Assembly (NCBI RefSeq): GCF_014649875.1
Contig: NZ_BMTW01000001.1
Location: forward strand, 930,001 to 994,000
DNA: 64,000 nt
Reading direction: 5' to 3'
Origin: Streptomyces rubiginosohelvolus
GTDB taxonomy: Bacteria; Actinomycetota; Actinomycetes; Streptomycetales; Streptomycetaceae
Shown here piece by piece: positions 16,908-25,949 of this stretch. The first letter of the stretch is position 1; every line of letters starts with the position of its first letter. The position numbers were made by a program, and so were the translations under genes. The notes below the pieces were generated by a model. The model worked only from the letters and a program-made list of their open reading frames with translations. It did no database searches and was not told the DNA's origin.

Positions 16908-17040
16908 GGACGGCCGGCCGCTGGAGCCGGACGGCAGCCAGCTGGTGATGCCCCGGGACCGCTGCGGGGCCCGCTACGTCAGCTCCATCACCCGGGTCTG
17001 GGTCGGGGCCGCCCAGCTTCCCCCTTACACCGGAGGCTGA
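16858..17040 (+). pseudogene. 3' remnant of a molybdopterin-dependent oxidoreductase
   Basis: About 60 codons read VIDADFGDAPVLLATRMDG, then RPLEPDGSQLVMPRDRCG, then ARYVSSITRVWVG, ending at a TGA. This matches the C-terminal part of sulfite-oxidase-like molybdopterin-binding domains (substrate-side D-x-D-F-G, then the P-x-D-R/G-R-YV segment). No catalytic part or start precedes it; upstream sequence is the opposite-strand PucR gene. It is best explained as the tail of a gene that once ran divergently from pucR. Confidence 0.6.
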
Positions 17041-17303
17041 ACCTCAGCACCCCTCCGCGCGCTCGGCGTTGAGCCGTCCGGATGAACGCGCGGGCTCGCG
17101 GGGGTCCGCCGGGGCGCACAGAATTCCCCCGAACTTGCCTACTCCGTCACCGAGTTGAGGTTTATCTACGCGCGGAGCACGACCCACCGAACGATCCTTC
17201 GGGCATATCAGACGACTTCTCGCACGGCCATTACCGGCGGGTACCGAGAGCTGCTAGAAACGGCATTCCCCACATCCCCCCACGCTTCGAAGGGCTGGCA
17301 GCC

Positions 17304-18110
17304 ATGTCAGTACGAAGAATTTGGGCCTCTCTCTCCACTCTCGCGATCGCCGCCGTCGCGGCCATCGGTGTCGCCGGGCCGGCTGCCGCCGCCGACTCGG
17401 CCGCCGCGGGCGGCTATGTCGCGCTCGGCGACTCCTACTCCTCGGGCGTCGGCGCCGGAAGCTACCTCTCCGACAGCGGCGACTGCCGGCGCAGCACCGC
17501 CTCCTACCCCTACCTGTGGCAGGCGGCCAACTCCCCCGCCTCGTTCGACTTCGTCGCCTGCTCGGGGGCGACGACCTCGTCCGTGGCGAGCAGCCAGCTC
17601 GGCGTGCTCAACGCGTCCACCTCGCTGGTCAGCGTCACCGCCGGAGGCAATGACGTCGGGTTCGCCGACGTCATGCAGGACTGCGTGCTCGGCAGCGAGG
17701 CCACCTGCCTCGCCAGCGTGGACGCGGCCGTCGGGCAGATGAACAACACCCTGCCCGGCAGCCTGGACGCGCTGTACGACGGCATCCGGGCCGGCGCCCC
17801 GCAGGCCCAGGTCGTGGTCCTCGGCTACCCCCGCTTCTACCAGCTGTCCGGCAGCTGCATCGCCGGGCTCAGCGAGGCCGAACGGACCGCGATCAACAAC
17901 GCGTCGGACGTGCTGAACGACGTCCTCGCCAAGCGGTCCGCCGACGCCGGGTTCACCTTCTCCAGCGTGGTGGACGAGTTCACCGGACATGAGCTGTGCT
18001 CGGGCGACGCCTGGATCCACAGCGTCACCGTCCCGATCGAGAACTCCTACCACCCCAAGGCCGCGGGGCAGTCGGGCGGCTATCTGCCCGCCTTCCGCTC
18101 GGCGGTGTAG
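17304..18110 (+). CDS. Secreted SGNH/GDSL esterase or lipase
   Basis: A 268-residue protein with a signal peptide (basic MSVRRIW, hydrophobic core, cleavage after about residue 31 in AAAADSAAA). Block I is YVALGDSYSSG with the catalytic serine, block III is GGNDVGF, and the Asp-His dyad is near the end in DAWIHSV and NSYHPKAAGQ. Six cysteines likely form three disulfides, as in Streptomyces GDSL lipases and phospholipases. AGGG lies ten bases before the ATG. The substrate is not defined by the sequence. Confidence 0.92.
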   Translation: MSVRRIWASLSTLAIAAVAAIGVAGPAAAADSAAAGGYVALGDSYSSGVGAGSYLSDSGDCRRSTASYPYLWQAANSPASFDFVACSGATTSSVASSQLGVLNASTSLVSVTAGGNDVGFADVMQDCVLGSEATCLASVDAAVGQMNNTLPGSLDALYDGIRAGAPQAQVVVLGYPRFYQLSGSCIAGLSEAERTAINNASDVLNDVLAKRSADAGFTFSSVVDEFTGHELCSGDAWIHSVTVPIENSYHPKAAGQSGGYLPAFRSAV

Positions 18111-18121
18111 GACCTCGGAGA

Positions 18122-18164
18122 GGGACGGCGGTTCACCGGGCGACGACCGGTGGGCCGCCGTCCC
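18122..18164. terminator. Bidirectional terminator
   Basis: An 18-bp near-perfect inverted repeat (18122-18139 with 18147-18164, one mismatch) lies between the converging SGNH esterase and SnoaL-like genes. Confidence 0.75.
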
Positions 18165-18173
18165 GCGTCGTGC

Positions 18174-18611
18174 TCAGTAGCGCTCGACCAGATGCTCCCG
18201 GCCCGCCGGAGGCTCGTACGACTCGGGCCAGAAGTCCGTCACCCCGGTGATCAGACCCTCCTCGTCGAACGTGAAGAAGTGGATGGCGTCCAACTCCTGC
18301 TCCGGCTCGCCCTCCTGCTCCCCCGTCACCGTGAACCCGGTCCGGGCCGCGGCCTGCCGGCCCTCCGCGTCGGCGACGATCCGCTCGACCCGGACGTGCC
18401 AGTCGCCCGGATACTCCTGGTTGAACCGGAGATACCGCTCCTTGCCGAGGATCCGCTCGCGCGTCTGCGGCAGTTCGTACACCACGTCCTCGGCGAGGGT
18501 CGCCGCGAACGCACCCCAGTCGCGCGCCTCGGCCGCCGACCAGTACGTCTCCACCGCCCCGCGCAGCGCAGCCGTCGTCGTCCCCGAAGCGCTTCCCGTC
18601 ATCTCGGTCAT
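18174..18611 (-). CDS. SnoaL-like (NTF2-fold) protein
   Basis: A 145-residue protein of the SnoaL/DUF4440 type: an N-terminal helix, AARDWGAFAATLAEDVVYELPQ-like core, KERYLRFNQEYPGDWHVRVERI and a final sheet AIHFFTFDEEGLITGVTDFW. The NTF2-like cone binds small molecules; members are isomerases, dehydratases or have unknown roles. Two in-frame starts exist; I prefer ATG at 18611 over 18641 because the latter adds a hydrophobic stretch unrelated to the fold. No ligand can be inferred. Confidence 0.8.
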   Translation of the reverse strand: MTEMTGSASGTTTAALRGAVETYWSAAEARDWGAFAATLAEDVVYELPQTRERILGKERYLRFNQEYPGDWHVRVERIVADAEGRQAAARTGFTVTGEQEGEPEQELDAIHFFTFDEEGLITGVTDFWPESYEPPAGREHLVERY

Positions 18612-18686
18612 GAAGAAGAGTGTGGGCCCCACCACTGACAATCGGCCGGAGAAGCCCCGCGGAGCGGCTCCCGCCTGCGGTTGTCT

Positions 18687-19520
18687 CTACCGCTCCGCCG
18701 GGCGCGACGCCTTGATCGAGTACATCAGCGGGATCCTCGGGCGGCCCGCCGCGAAGCGGTAGTGGCCGTCCGCGTGGCGCTCCAGCGTGGTGAACCGCGG
18801 GACGAGCGAGACGTCGTGCTCGTGGAGGAACTCGATCCGCAGCCCCACCGAGGCGAGCGCCGTCACCACCCGGCCCACCGGGTGCTGCCACTCGACGCTG
18901 CGGTTGTGCACGGTCGGTGCGTCGAGGTCGGCGTACGTGCCCGGCGTCTCGTCCACCCAGGCATCGCGGCTGAAGTAGTCGTCGGTGACCAACGAACCGG
19001 TCTCGTCCATCGAGTCGGTCAGCGGGTGGAACTCCGCCAGGTAGAGGAACCCGCCGGGCGCGACGAGTGACGCGGCGGTCTCGGCCCAGCGGTCGATGTC
19101 GGGCAGCCAGCCCAGCGCACCGATGCCCGTGTAGACGATGTCGTACGCGGAATCGGGAACGGCGGCCGGGGCGTCGTACACGTCGGCCACGACGAACGCC
19201 GCCCGGTCCGGGCCGAGACCCAGCGACCCGGCCAGGCCCCGGGCGGTCTCGACGGCGGGCTCGGAGAAGTCGAGGCCCACGACCTGCGCGGCGCCGTGCC
19301 TCGCCCAGGACAGGGTGTCCATGCCGAAATGGCACTGGAGGTGCAGCAGGGTCTTGCCGGTGACGTCCCCGACCTCGGCCAGCTCGAAGGCGCGCAGCGC
19401 GTCCTTGCCCGCCCGGAACGCGTCCAGCTCGTAGTAGTCGCTCGCCACATGGATCGGCACGCGTTCGTCCCAGCGCGCGCGGTTGGTCGCGTGCCAGTCG
19501 TCCGGAGTCGGGGAGTACAT
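18687..19520 (-). CDS. Class I SAM-dependent methyltransferase
   Basis: A 277-residue protein with the SAM-binding motif KTLLHLQCHFGMDTLSWA near residues 55-72, the acidic loop VVGLDFSEPAVETA, and a post-motif region YDIVYTGIGALGWL. The substrate is unknown. TAGCTT on the minus strand (19528-19533) is seven bases before the ATG at 19520, supporting this start and a leaderless mRNA; an ATG six codons upstream would put the start inside the promoter box. Confidence 0.85.
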   Translation of the reverse strand: MYSPTPDDWHATNRARWDERVPIHVASDYYELDAFRAGKDALRAFELAEVGDVTGKTLLHLQCHFGMDTLSWARHGAAQVVGLDFSEPAVETARGLAGSLGLGPDRAAFVVADVYDAPAAVPDSAYDIVYTGIGALGWLPDIDRWAETAASLVAPGGFLYLAEFHPLTDSMDETGSLVTDDYFSRDAWVDETPGTYADLDAPTVHNRSVEWQHPVGRVVTALASVGLRIEFLHEHDVSLVPRFTTLERHADGHYRFAAGRPRIPLMYSIKASRPAER

Positions 19521-19632
19521 GTCCGGGAAGCTACCCACGGGCCGGGCGGGGGCGCGAGTGGTTATTCGCCGCCCTCAAGAGCTCCGCCGGAGCCCCGCCG
19601 GAGCCCGATGAGTCATCGGGTTGGATGGGAGC

Positions 19633-21447
19633 ATGACGACGACTGATGCTGCAGCCGCACCCGACTGGGAGAAGCGGTTCCGTGCGCCCCGCGTCTCCCT
19701 GCCCGACTGGGCCGAGGACGCCCCCGACCGTTCCCTGTTCGTTTCCAACGCCACCGGGACCTACGAGCTGTACGCGTGGGACCGGGCGAGCGGGCGGCAG
19801 CGCCAGGTGACCGACCGGCCCAACGGGACCACCGACGGGGTGCTCACGCCGGACGGGGAGGCCGTCTGGTGGTTCAGCGACACCGACGGCGACGAGTTCG
19901 GGGTGTGGATGCGCCAGCCGTTCGGCGGCGGGGATGACGAGCCGGCCGCGCCGGGCCTCGCGCCCTCGTACCCGGCGGGCCTGGCCATCGGGCGGGACGG
20001 TTCGGCGGTGATCGGCCGGTCGACCGACGAGGACGGTACGACGGTCCACCTGGTGCGGTCGCCGGGCGCCGAGCCCGTGGAGATCTACCGGCACCGGGAG
20101 TCCGCGGGCGTCGGGGACCTCTCCCACGACGGGACGCTGATCGCGCTGGAGCACACCGAGCACGGCGACGCGATGCACTCCGCGCTGCGCGTGGTCCGCC
20201 CGGACGGCTCGACCGTGGCCGAGCTGGACGACACCGAGGGCGGCACGAAGGAGCTGGGGCTCAGCGTGCTCGGCTTCGCGCCGGTCGCCGGGGACACCCG
20301 GCTCCTCGTCGGACACCAGCGGCGGGGCCGTTGGGAGCCGATGATCTGGGACCCGGTCGCGGGCACGGAGACTCCGCTGCCGATCGACCTGCCGGGCGAT
20401 GTGGGCGCCGAGTGGTATCCGGACGGCTCGGCCCTGCTCGTCGAGCACGAATTCGAGGCCCGCAGCGAGCTGTGGCGGTACGAGCCGGGGGCGGACGCGC
20501 CCGTGCGCGTGGAGACCCCCGCCGGCACGGTCTCGGGCGCCACGGCCCGCCCGGACGGGACGGTGGAGTACCTGTGGTCCTCGGCCGCGCAGCCGCCCGT
20601 GGTGCGGTCGACGAGCGGTGCCGTGGTCCTGGATCCTCCCGGTGCGAAGGCCCCGCCGTCGGTGGCCGTCGAGGACGCGTGGGTCGAGGGGCCCGGCGGC
20701 CGGATCCACGCCCTCGTACAGAAGCCCGCGACCGGTGAGGGCCCCTTCCCCACCATCTTCGAGATCCACGGCGGACCGACCTGGCACGACAGCGACGCCT
20801 TCGCCTCCGGTCCCGCCGCCTGGGTCGACCACGGCTTCGCGGTCGTCCGGGTCAACTACCGGGGCTCCACCGGATACGGCCGCGCCTGGACGGACGCGCT
20901 GAAGCACCGGGTCGGCCTGATCGAGCTGGAGGACATCGCGGCCGTACGGGAGTGGTCCGTGAAGTCCGGGCTCGCGGACCCGGAGCGCCTGGTGCTGGCC
21001 GGCGGGTCCTGGGGCGGCTATCTGACCCTGCTCGGCCTCGGCACCCAGCCCGACGCCTGGGCGCTGGGCCTGGCCGCCGTCCCCGTCGCGGACTACGTCA
21101 CGGCGTACCACGACGAGATGGAGGCCCTGAAGGCGATGGACCGCACGCTGCTGGGCGGTACGCCGGAGGAGGTGCCCGAGCGCTTCGAGGCCTCGTCCCC
21201 GCTGACGTACGTCGACGCGGTGCGCGCCCCCGTCTACATCTCGGCGGGCGTCAACGATCCGCGCTGCCCCATCCGTCAGGTGGAGAACTACGTGGACCGG
21301 CTGGCGGCGCGCGGCGCGGTCCACGAGGTCTACCGCTACGACGCCGGGCACGGCTCGCTCGTGGTGGAGGAGCGGATCAAGCAGGTGCGGCTGGAGCTGG
21401 AGTTCGCCCTGAAGCACCTGGGCGGCGGTGCCGTCCAGGGGGTGTAA
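19633..21447 (+). CDS. S9 family prolyl oligopeptidase-like serine peptidase
   Basis: A 604-residue protein. Residues 1-350 form a beta-propeller with repeated LSHDGTLIALEHTEHG-type blades, and residues 350-604 are the alpha/beta-hydrolase domain. The nucleophile S459 lies in GGSWGGY, the acid in VNDPRCP and the histidine in YDAGHGSLV. Such enzymes release dipeptides or acylated amino acids from short peptides in the cytoplasm. The ATG at 19633 is preferred to a TTG four codons upstream. A strong hairpin follows the gene. Confidence 0.92.
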   Translation: MTTTDAAAAPDWEKRFRAPRVSLPDWAEDAPDRSLFVSNATGTYELYAWDRASGRQRQVTDRPNGTTDGVLTPDGEAVWWFSDTDGDEFGVWMRQPFGGGDDEPAAPGLAPSYPAGLAIGRDGSAVIGRSTDEDGTTVHLVRSPGAEPVEIYRHRESAGVGDLSHDGTLIALEHTEHGDAMHSALRVVRPDGSTVAELDDTEGGTKELGLSVLGFAPVAGDTRLLVGHQRRGRWEPMIWDPVAGTETPLPIDLPGDVGAEWYPDGSALLVEHEFEARSELWRYEPGADAPVRVETPAGTVSGATARPDGTVEYLWSSAAQPPVVRSTSGAVVLDPPGAKAPPSVAVEDAWVEGPGGRIHALVQKPATGEGPFPTIFEIHGGPTWHDSDAFASGPAAWVDHGFAVVRVNYRGSTGYGRAWTDALKHRVGLIELEDIAAVREWSVKSGLADPERLVLAGGSWGGYLTLLGLGTQPDAWALGLAAVPVADYVTAYHDEMEALKAMDRTLLGGTPEEVPERFEASSPLTYVDAVRAPVYISAGVNDPRCPIRQVENYVDRLAARGAVHEVYRYDAGHGSLVVEERIKQVRLELEFALKHLGGGAVQGV

Positions 21448-21466
21448 GGGCCGGATAAATTGCGGA

Positions 21467-21492
21467 CCCCGCCCCGGGTACCCGGGGCGGGG
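21467..21492. terminator. Palindromic terminator before SURF1
   Basis: A perfect 26-base palindrome (13-bp arms) lies 20 bases after the S9 peptidase stop and immediately before the SURF1 promoter box. Confidence 0.7.
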
Positions 21493-21509
21493 AACCGTAC
21501 CTTTGAGGG

Positions 21510-22394
21510 GTGTACCGGTTCCTGCTGACCCCACGGTGGTGGGGGATCAACCTCTTCGTCGTGCTGGCCATCCCGTTCTGCGTGTTCATGGGCACCTGGC
21601 AGCTCGGCCGCTTCGAGGACCGCGTCCAGTCGCACGAACAGGCGGAGAAGGCCCCCGATCCGAGCACCCGGGCCGCCAAACCCCTGGACGCGCTGCTGCC
21701 CGTCGACAAGGTGACGTCCGGCCGTCCCGCCATCGCCACCGGGACGTACGCCGACCAGTTCCTGGTGCCCGGCCGGAAGCTGGAGGACCGGCAGGGCTTC
21801 TACGTCCTGAACATGCTCCGGACCGACACCGGCAAGGCCCTGCCGGTGGTACGGGGCTGGCTGCCCGGGTCCGCGACCGACGCCCGGGTTCCCGCAGCGC
21901 CGAAGGGCGAGGTCACGGTGACCGGCGACCTCCAGGCCTCCGAGAACACCCACAGCGACGGCGTGAACGTCCGCGGCGGCCTCCCCTCGGGGCAGGTCGG
22001 CATGATCAGCGCGGCGACCCTGGTGAACCTCGTCCCCTACGACGTGTACGACGCCTGGGTGACGCTTCCCGAGGCCGAGGCGGGCGGTACGGGCGGCGCG
22101 ATGAAGCCCGTGCCGGCGGCGGCCCCGGAGGGCAGCGGCCTCGACCTGAAGGCCTTCCAGAACCTCGGCTACACGGGCGAGTGGTTCGTCTTCGCCGCGT
22201 TCGTGCTCTTCATGTGGTTCCGGCTGGTGCGGCGCGAGGCCGAGGCCGAGCGGGACATCGCGCTCGGCCTCGTACCGGAGGAAGCCGCCGCTGAGGCCTC
22301 GGAGACGATGGATGCCGCGGAGGGCGCCCCGAAGGACACCCCCGAGGACCCGTCCTCGCCGGACTACGACGTGGCGAGCACGCCCGTCCGGTAG
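21510..22394 (+). CDS. SURF1 family cytochrome oxidase assembly protein
   Basis: A 294-residue membrane protein with one transmembrane helix at about residues 10-30 (LTPRWWGINLFVVLAIPFCV), the SURF1 motifs GTWQLGRFEDR, GFYVLNML and VVRGWLP, and a second helix near 228-245 (WFVFAAFVLFMWFRLVRRE). The C-terminal 50 residues are acidic and disordered. SURF1 helps insert haem a into cytochrome aa3 oxidase. TACCTT (21498-21503) six bases before the GTG predicts a leaderless mRNA. Its 3' end overlaps the convergent membrane-protein gene by 31 bases. Confidence 0.9.
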   Translation: MYRFLLTPRWWGINLFVVLAIPFCVFMGTWQLGRFEDRVQSHEQAEKAPDPSTRAAKPLDALLPVDKVTSGRPAIATGTYADQFLVPGRKLEDRQGFYVLNMLRTDTGKALPVVRGWLPGSATDARVPAAPKGEVTVTGDLQASENTHSDGVNVRGGLPSGQVGMISAATLVNLVPYDVYDAWVTLPEAEAGGTGGAMKPVPAAAPEGSGLDLKAFQNLGYTGEWFVFAAFVLFMWFRLVRREAEAERDIALGLVPEEAAAEASETMDAAEGAPKDTPEDPSSPDYDVASTPVR

Positions 22395-23944
22395 ATCGTG
22401 CCCGAGCAGGCGTTGGGGATCTCCGTCTGCGCGGTGGGCGCTCCCGACTCCGGCGTGTGCGTCACGGCGACGCTGCCCTCGGCGGTGGTCCCGCCGTCCT
22501 CGTACAGCGACTGCGGGTCCATGCCGGACTGGTTCTCGGAGCCCCCGCCGACCGAGCCTCCCGCGCCGTCCGCCGACGGGGTCGGGGTCGGTGAGGGGCC
22601 CGTGGTCGGACAGGTTTCGGTCGGCACCCAGGCGAACCGCACCTCGTACGCCATGGCCGGCTTCAGCAGCACCGTGCCCGGCTCCTGGGACGGGTCGGGC
22701 AGGCCGGGGGCCGCGTCGCCCGCCGCGTGCTGGACCACGACGATCTTCTGCGAGTCGGCGGCGCCGAGGGCGGTGAAGCCCACGGTGCCGTTGCTGCTGA
22801 CCGTGCAGTCCGTGCCGGACACGTTGGCGATCCTGAAGCTGCCGTAGACCGTGCCGTCGGTTCCCGGCGCGTCGGTGCTCGCGGACGCGACGCCGAGCTG
22901 GCCGGGGTCGCAGACGGGCAGGGACGCGTAGTCCACGCTCGGGGTGTCGGGCTTCTCGCCCGCCACCGCGCCGTCCGGGTCGCTTCCCTCGCCCCGGGAG
23001 GGGCTGGGGTCCGGGGCGGCCTCGCCCTCGCCGCCCTCGCTCTCGCGCTCGGTGGGCGCCGCGGACTGCCGGCCCGGCTCCTCGGGGCCGGGCTCCTCCC
23101 CGTTGCCGCCCTGGGCCTGCTCGCCGTGTCCGGCGATGGCGGGGTTGGCGGTGGACGAGCCGTCCGAGGTGGCGACGTGGACGAAGGCGGGGACGGCGGT
23201 GCCGATCAGCAGGGCCGCCGCGGCCGCCCCGACGATGGCCTGCCGCCGCCGGGCCCGGCGGGCGGGGACGGCACGGTGGAGGTGGTCGAGGGTCCCCTCG
23301 GAGGGGACGATGTCGCGGACCGCGCCGTGCAGCATGCGGCGCAGGGCCACCTCGTCCAGGTCGCCGGACCGGTCGGCGGCGGGGCCGCGTCTGCCGTCGG
23401 CGAAGAGGTCGGTCAGCGTGGCGAGGAAGTCGTCGTCGGACGCTGCGGGGGCGTCGGCGGGGCCGTCACCGAGGGCTTTGCCCGCACCGGGGGCGGTGGC
23501 GGCGGCGGTCTCCGTACGGGTGTCGTCGCCGGTCCCGGTGACCGCGTCGTCGGCGGCCTCCGTACGTGCGTCCGCGCGGGTCTCCACACCGGCGTCGTCA
23601 GCAGCCTCCGTACGGGCGTCCGCGCCGCTCTCCGTACCCGCGTCCGCGTCACCGTCCGCCGGAGCTGCGGCACCCGCGTCCGCCGGGGCCTCCGCGGCCG
23701 GGTCCGCCGGGGCCTCGGCGCCCGGGTCCCGCTCGTCGGGGTCCTCGATGGATTCGCCGTCCGCGCTCGCGGGCGGTGCCGGTTCCGGGGGGCCGCTCTC
23801 TCCGGGGCCCGCGTTCTCGCTCGGCGGTCGGTCCGGATCGGTGTGCGGAGTCTTCTCCGGCCCGTGGTTCACAATTCCGTTTCCCGTCGGGTCGTCCTCG
23901 TGCCTGTGCTCAGGGATCTCGGGGTGCTGTTCGGACCCGCTCAT
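22364..23944 (-). CDS. Large membrane protein partnered with an ECF sigma factor
   Basis: A 526-residue protein. Residues 1-165 are an Ala/Asp/Glu/Pro-rich disordered region with repeated ADARTEAADDA units, 170-225 a helical region (LDEVALRRMLHGAVRDIV), 237-257 a transmembrane helix (AIVGAAAAALLIGTAVPAF), and the rest an extracellular part with a Ser/Pro/Glu linker and a beta-rich C-terminal domain with paired cysteines. Its ATG overlaps the sigma factor stop (ATGA), so they are coupled and it may act as an anti-sigma factor; no zinc anti-sigma motif is seen. The S. coelicolor counterpart is probably next to SCO3613. Confidence 0.8.
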   Translation of the reverse strand: MSGSEQHPEIPEHRHEDDPTGNGIVNHGPEKTPHTDPDRPPSENAGPGESGPPEPAPPASADGESIEDPDERDPGAEAPADPAAEAPADAGAAAPADGDADAGTESGADARTEAADDAGVETRADARTEAADDAVTGTGDDTRTETAAATAPGAGKALGDGPADAPAASDDDFLATLTDLFADGRRGPAADRSGDLDEVALRRMLHGAVRDIVPSEGTLDHLHRAVPARRARRRQAIVGAAAAALLIGTAVPAFVHVATSDGSSTANPAIAGHGEQAQGGNGEEPGPEEPGRQSAAPTERESEGGEGEAAPDPSPSRGEGSDPDGAVAGEKPDTPSVDYASLPVCDPGQLGVASASTDAPGTDGTVYGSFRIANVSGTDCTVSSNGTVGFTALGAADSQKIVVVQHAAGDAAPGLPDPSQEPGTVLLKPAMAYEVRFAWVPTETCPTTGPSPTPTPSADGAGGSVGGGSENQSGMDPQSLYEDGGTTAEGSVAVTHTPESGAPTAQTEIPNACSGTIYRTGVLATS

Positions 23945-24603
23945 GCCTGGGCCTCCATCACCACACGCAGCGCCGCGATGCCCCGCGAACCGTACGCCTT
24001 CACCGAGCCCAGCGAGACGCCCAGCGTCTCGGCGACCTGGGCCTCCGTCATGTCCGCGAAGTAGCGCAGCACCAGCACCTCGCGCTGGCGTCGCTGGAGC
24101 CCCTTCATGGCCTTGATCAGCGCGTCCCGCTCCAGCTGGTCGTACGCGCCCTCCTCCGCGCTCGCCATGTCCGGCATCGGCTTGGAGAGCAGCTTCAGCC
24201 CGAGGATGCGGCGGCGCAGCGCCGAGCGCGAGAGGTTGACGACCGTCTGCCGGAGGTAGGCGAGGGTCTTCTCGGGCTCACGGACCCGGTTGCGCGCGGA
24301 GTGCACCCGGATGAACGCCTCCTGCACCACGTCCTCGCAGGACGCGGTGTCGTCCAGCAGCAGGGCCGCGAGGCCGAGCAGGGAGCGGTAGTGGGCGCGA
24401 TAGGTCTCGGTGAGATGGTCGACCGTCGTTCCTGCTGCCACCGTCTCCTCAGCACCCCCGCGCTGCGCGGGCAGCGAGGCCGGGCGCGCAGCGGGCATGG
24501 GCGCGATCACCGGCATGCCGCCGGGCGCGCGGGGCCGCCGGAACGGGCGCACCGAAGCGCCTCGCAACGGGCCCACCACTGTGATGTCGAGAACCTCTGC
24601 CAC
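23941..24603 (-). CDS. ECF-type RNA polymerase sigma factor
   Basis: A 220-residue sigma-70 family protein with an N-terminal extension of about 60 residues, region 2 (HYRSLLGLAALLLDDTASCEDVVQEAFIRV, residues 70-100) and region 4 (QREVLVLRYFADMTEAQVAETLGVSLGSVKAY). A GTG start at 24603 is taken; a shorter start inside the extension is possible because the first 60 residues are not conserved sigma sequence. It is coupled to the membrane protein downstream, which may be its regulator. The stimulus is unknown. Confidence 0.9.
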   Translation of the reverse strand: MAEVLDITVVGPLRGASVRPFRRPRAPGGMPVIAPMPAARPASLPAQRGGAEETVAAGTTVDHLTETYRAHYRSLLGLAALLLDDTASCEDVVQEAFIRVHSARNRVREPEKTLAYLRQTVVNLSRSALRRRILGLKLLSKPMPDMASAEEGAYDQLERDALIKAMKGLQRRQREVLVLRYFADMTEAQVAETLGVSLGSVKAYGSRGIAALRVVMEAQA

Positions 24604-24878
24604 GCCTGTTGGACACGCTGCCCCCCGTCAGGGTTGTACGCGGACCGCGCCACGTTCGACACTGTGCGACAAGCCCTCATACGTACCTGCTCTTCCCCAA
24701 ATGCCCCGTTACGGCGTCCGGCCACGCACAAAGTGACGGCATAGACGCAACCCGGCCGAGGTGCGGTTGCAGATGGCCGGAAGATCATCGTCGGACATGA
24801 CAACGTCCCAGCTCAAGAGGTTCAGACCAGCGAATTCCTCATAGGGCGTTCACAGATCCTACAAAACAAGTTCGATCA
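24604..24878. other. Intergenic region between asd and the sigma gene
   Basis: No gene is seen. A weak inverted repeat GCAACC/GGTTGC (24747-24752 with 24765-24770) lies about 110 bases past the asd stop and could end the ask-asd transcript. The part from 24640 to 24740 is AT-richer and probably contains the sigma-gene promoter. Confidence 0.35.
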
Positions 24879-25949
24879 TCATCGAGGGAATTCGGCGGCG
24901 ACCGATTCGGCGATCTGCGCCACGTTCAAAGCCGCACCTTTTCGGAGATTGTCCCCGCAAAGGAACATTTCCAGGGCATGCGGATCGTCCATCGACCGCC
25001 GGACGCGGCCCACCCAGGTGGGGTCGGTGCCGACCACGTCGGACGGGGTCGGGAAGTCCCCGGCGGCCGGATTGTCGAACAGGACCACGCCGGGGGCGGT
25101 CGCCAGGATCTCGTGCGCCTTGCCGACCGCGACCTCGTTCTCGAAGCGGGCGTGGACGGACATCGAGTGGGTGGCGACGACGGGGACGTACACGCAGGTC
25201 GCGGTGGTCTTCAGGTCCGGCATGCCGAGCACCTTGCGGCACTCCTCGCGCAGGGTGATCTCCTCGGAGGACCAGCCGTCCCCGGCGTCCGTACCCGCCC
25301 AGGGCACGACGTTCAGGGCGATGGGCGCGGCGAACGGGCTGTCCGCCGTGGAGGCTTCGTCGCCCAGGGCCCGGCGTACGTCTCCGGGCTGGGTGCCCAG
25401 TTCCGTACCGGCGACCAGGGCGAGCTGTTCGCGGAGGGCGGCGACGCCGTCACGGCCCGCATCGCTGACGGCCTGGTAGGAGGAGACGATCAGCTCGCGC
25501 AGCCCGAATTCGGCGTGCAGGGCGCCGACGGCGACGATCAGCGACAGCGTGGTGCAGTTCGGGGACGCGATGATGCCGCGCGGCCTGAGCCGTGCGGCAT
25601 GGGAGTTGATCTCGGGGACGACGAGCGGAACGTCGTCGTCGAGCCGGAAGGCGGCGGAGTCGTCGATGACGACGACGCCCTTGGCCGCGGCGATCGGGGC
25701 CCAGTGGGCGGACACCTCGTCCGGCACCAGGAAGAGGGCCACGTCGATGCCGTCGAACACGTCCTCGGCCAGCGGGAGGACCTCGCTCTCCTCACCGCGC
25801 ACGACCAGCTTGCGGCCGGCCGAGCGCGGTGAGGCGACGAGTCTGACCTCGCCCCAGACGTCCGCGTGCTGCGAGAGGATCCGGAGCATGACACCGCCGA
25901 TCGCCCCGGTCGCACCGACGACCGCGAGCGAAGGGCGGTGTTCCGTCAT
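24879..25949 (-). CDS. asd: Aspartate-semialdehyde dehydrogenase
   Basis: A 356-residue enzyme making aspartate semialdehyde from aspartyl phosphate in Lys/Thr/Met/DAP synthesis. The NADP loop [16 protein letters not shown] is at residues 9-24, the nucleophile cysteine in SPNCTT near 129-134, the substrate-binding SSYQAV near 159, and the catalytic histidine in VATHSMS. The family motif after the glutamine normally reads S-G-x-G but here reads SDAG. The conserved [15 protein letters not shown] ends the protein. Its ATG overlaps the ask stop (ATGA). The operon order ask-asd is that of S. coelicolor SCO3615-SCO3614. Confidence 0.92.
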   Translation of the reverse strand: MTEHRPSLAVVGATGAIGGVMLRILSQHADVWGEVRLVASPRSAGRKLVVRGEESEVLPLAEDVFDGIDVALFLVPDEVSAHWAPIAAAKGVVVIDDSAAFRLDDDVPLVVPEINSHAARLRPRGIIASPNCTTLSLIVAVGALHAEFGLRELIVSSYQAVSDAGRDGVAALREQLALVAGTELGTQPGDVRRALGDEASTADSPFAAPIALNVVPWAGTDAGDGWSSEEITLREECRKVLGMPDLKTTATCVYVPVVATHSMSVHARFENEVAVGKAHEILATAPGVVLFDNPAAGDFPTPSDVVGTDPTWVGRVRRSMDDPHALEMFLCGDNLRKGAALNVAQIAESVAAEFPR

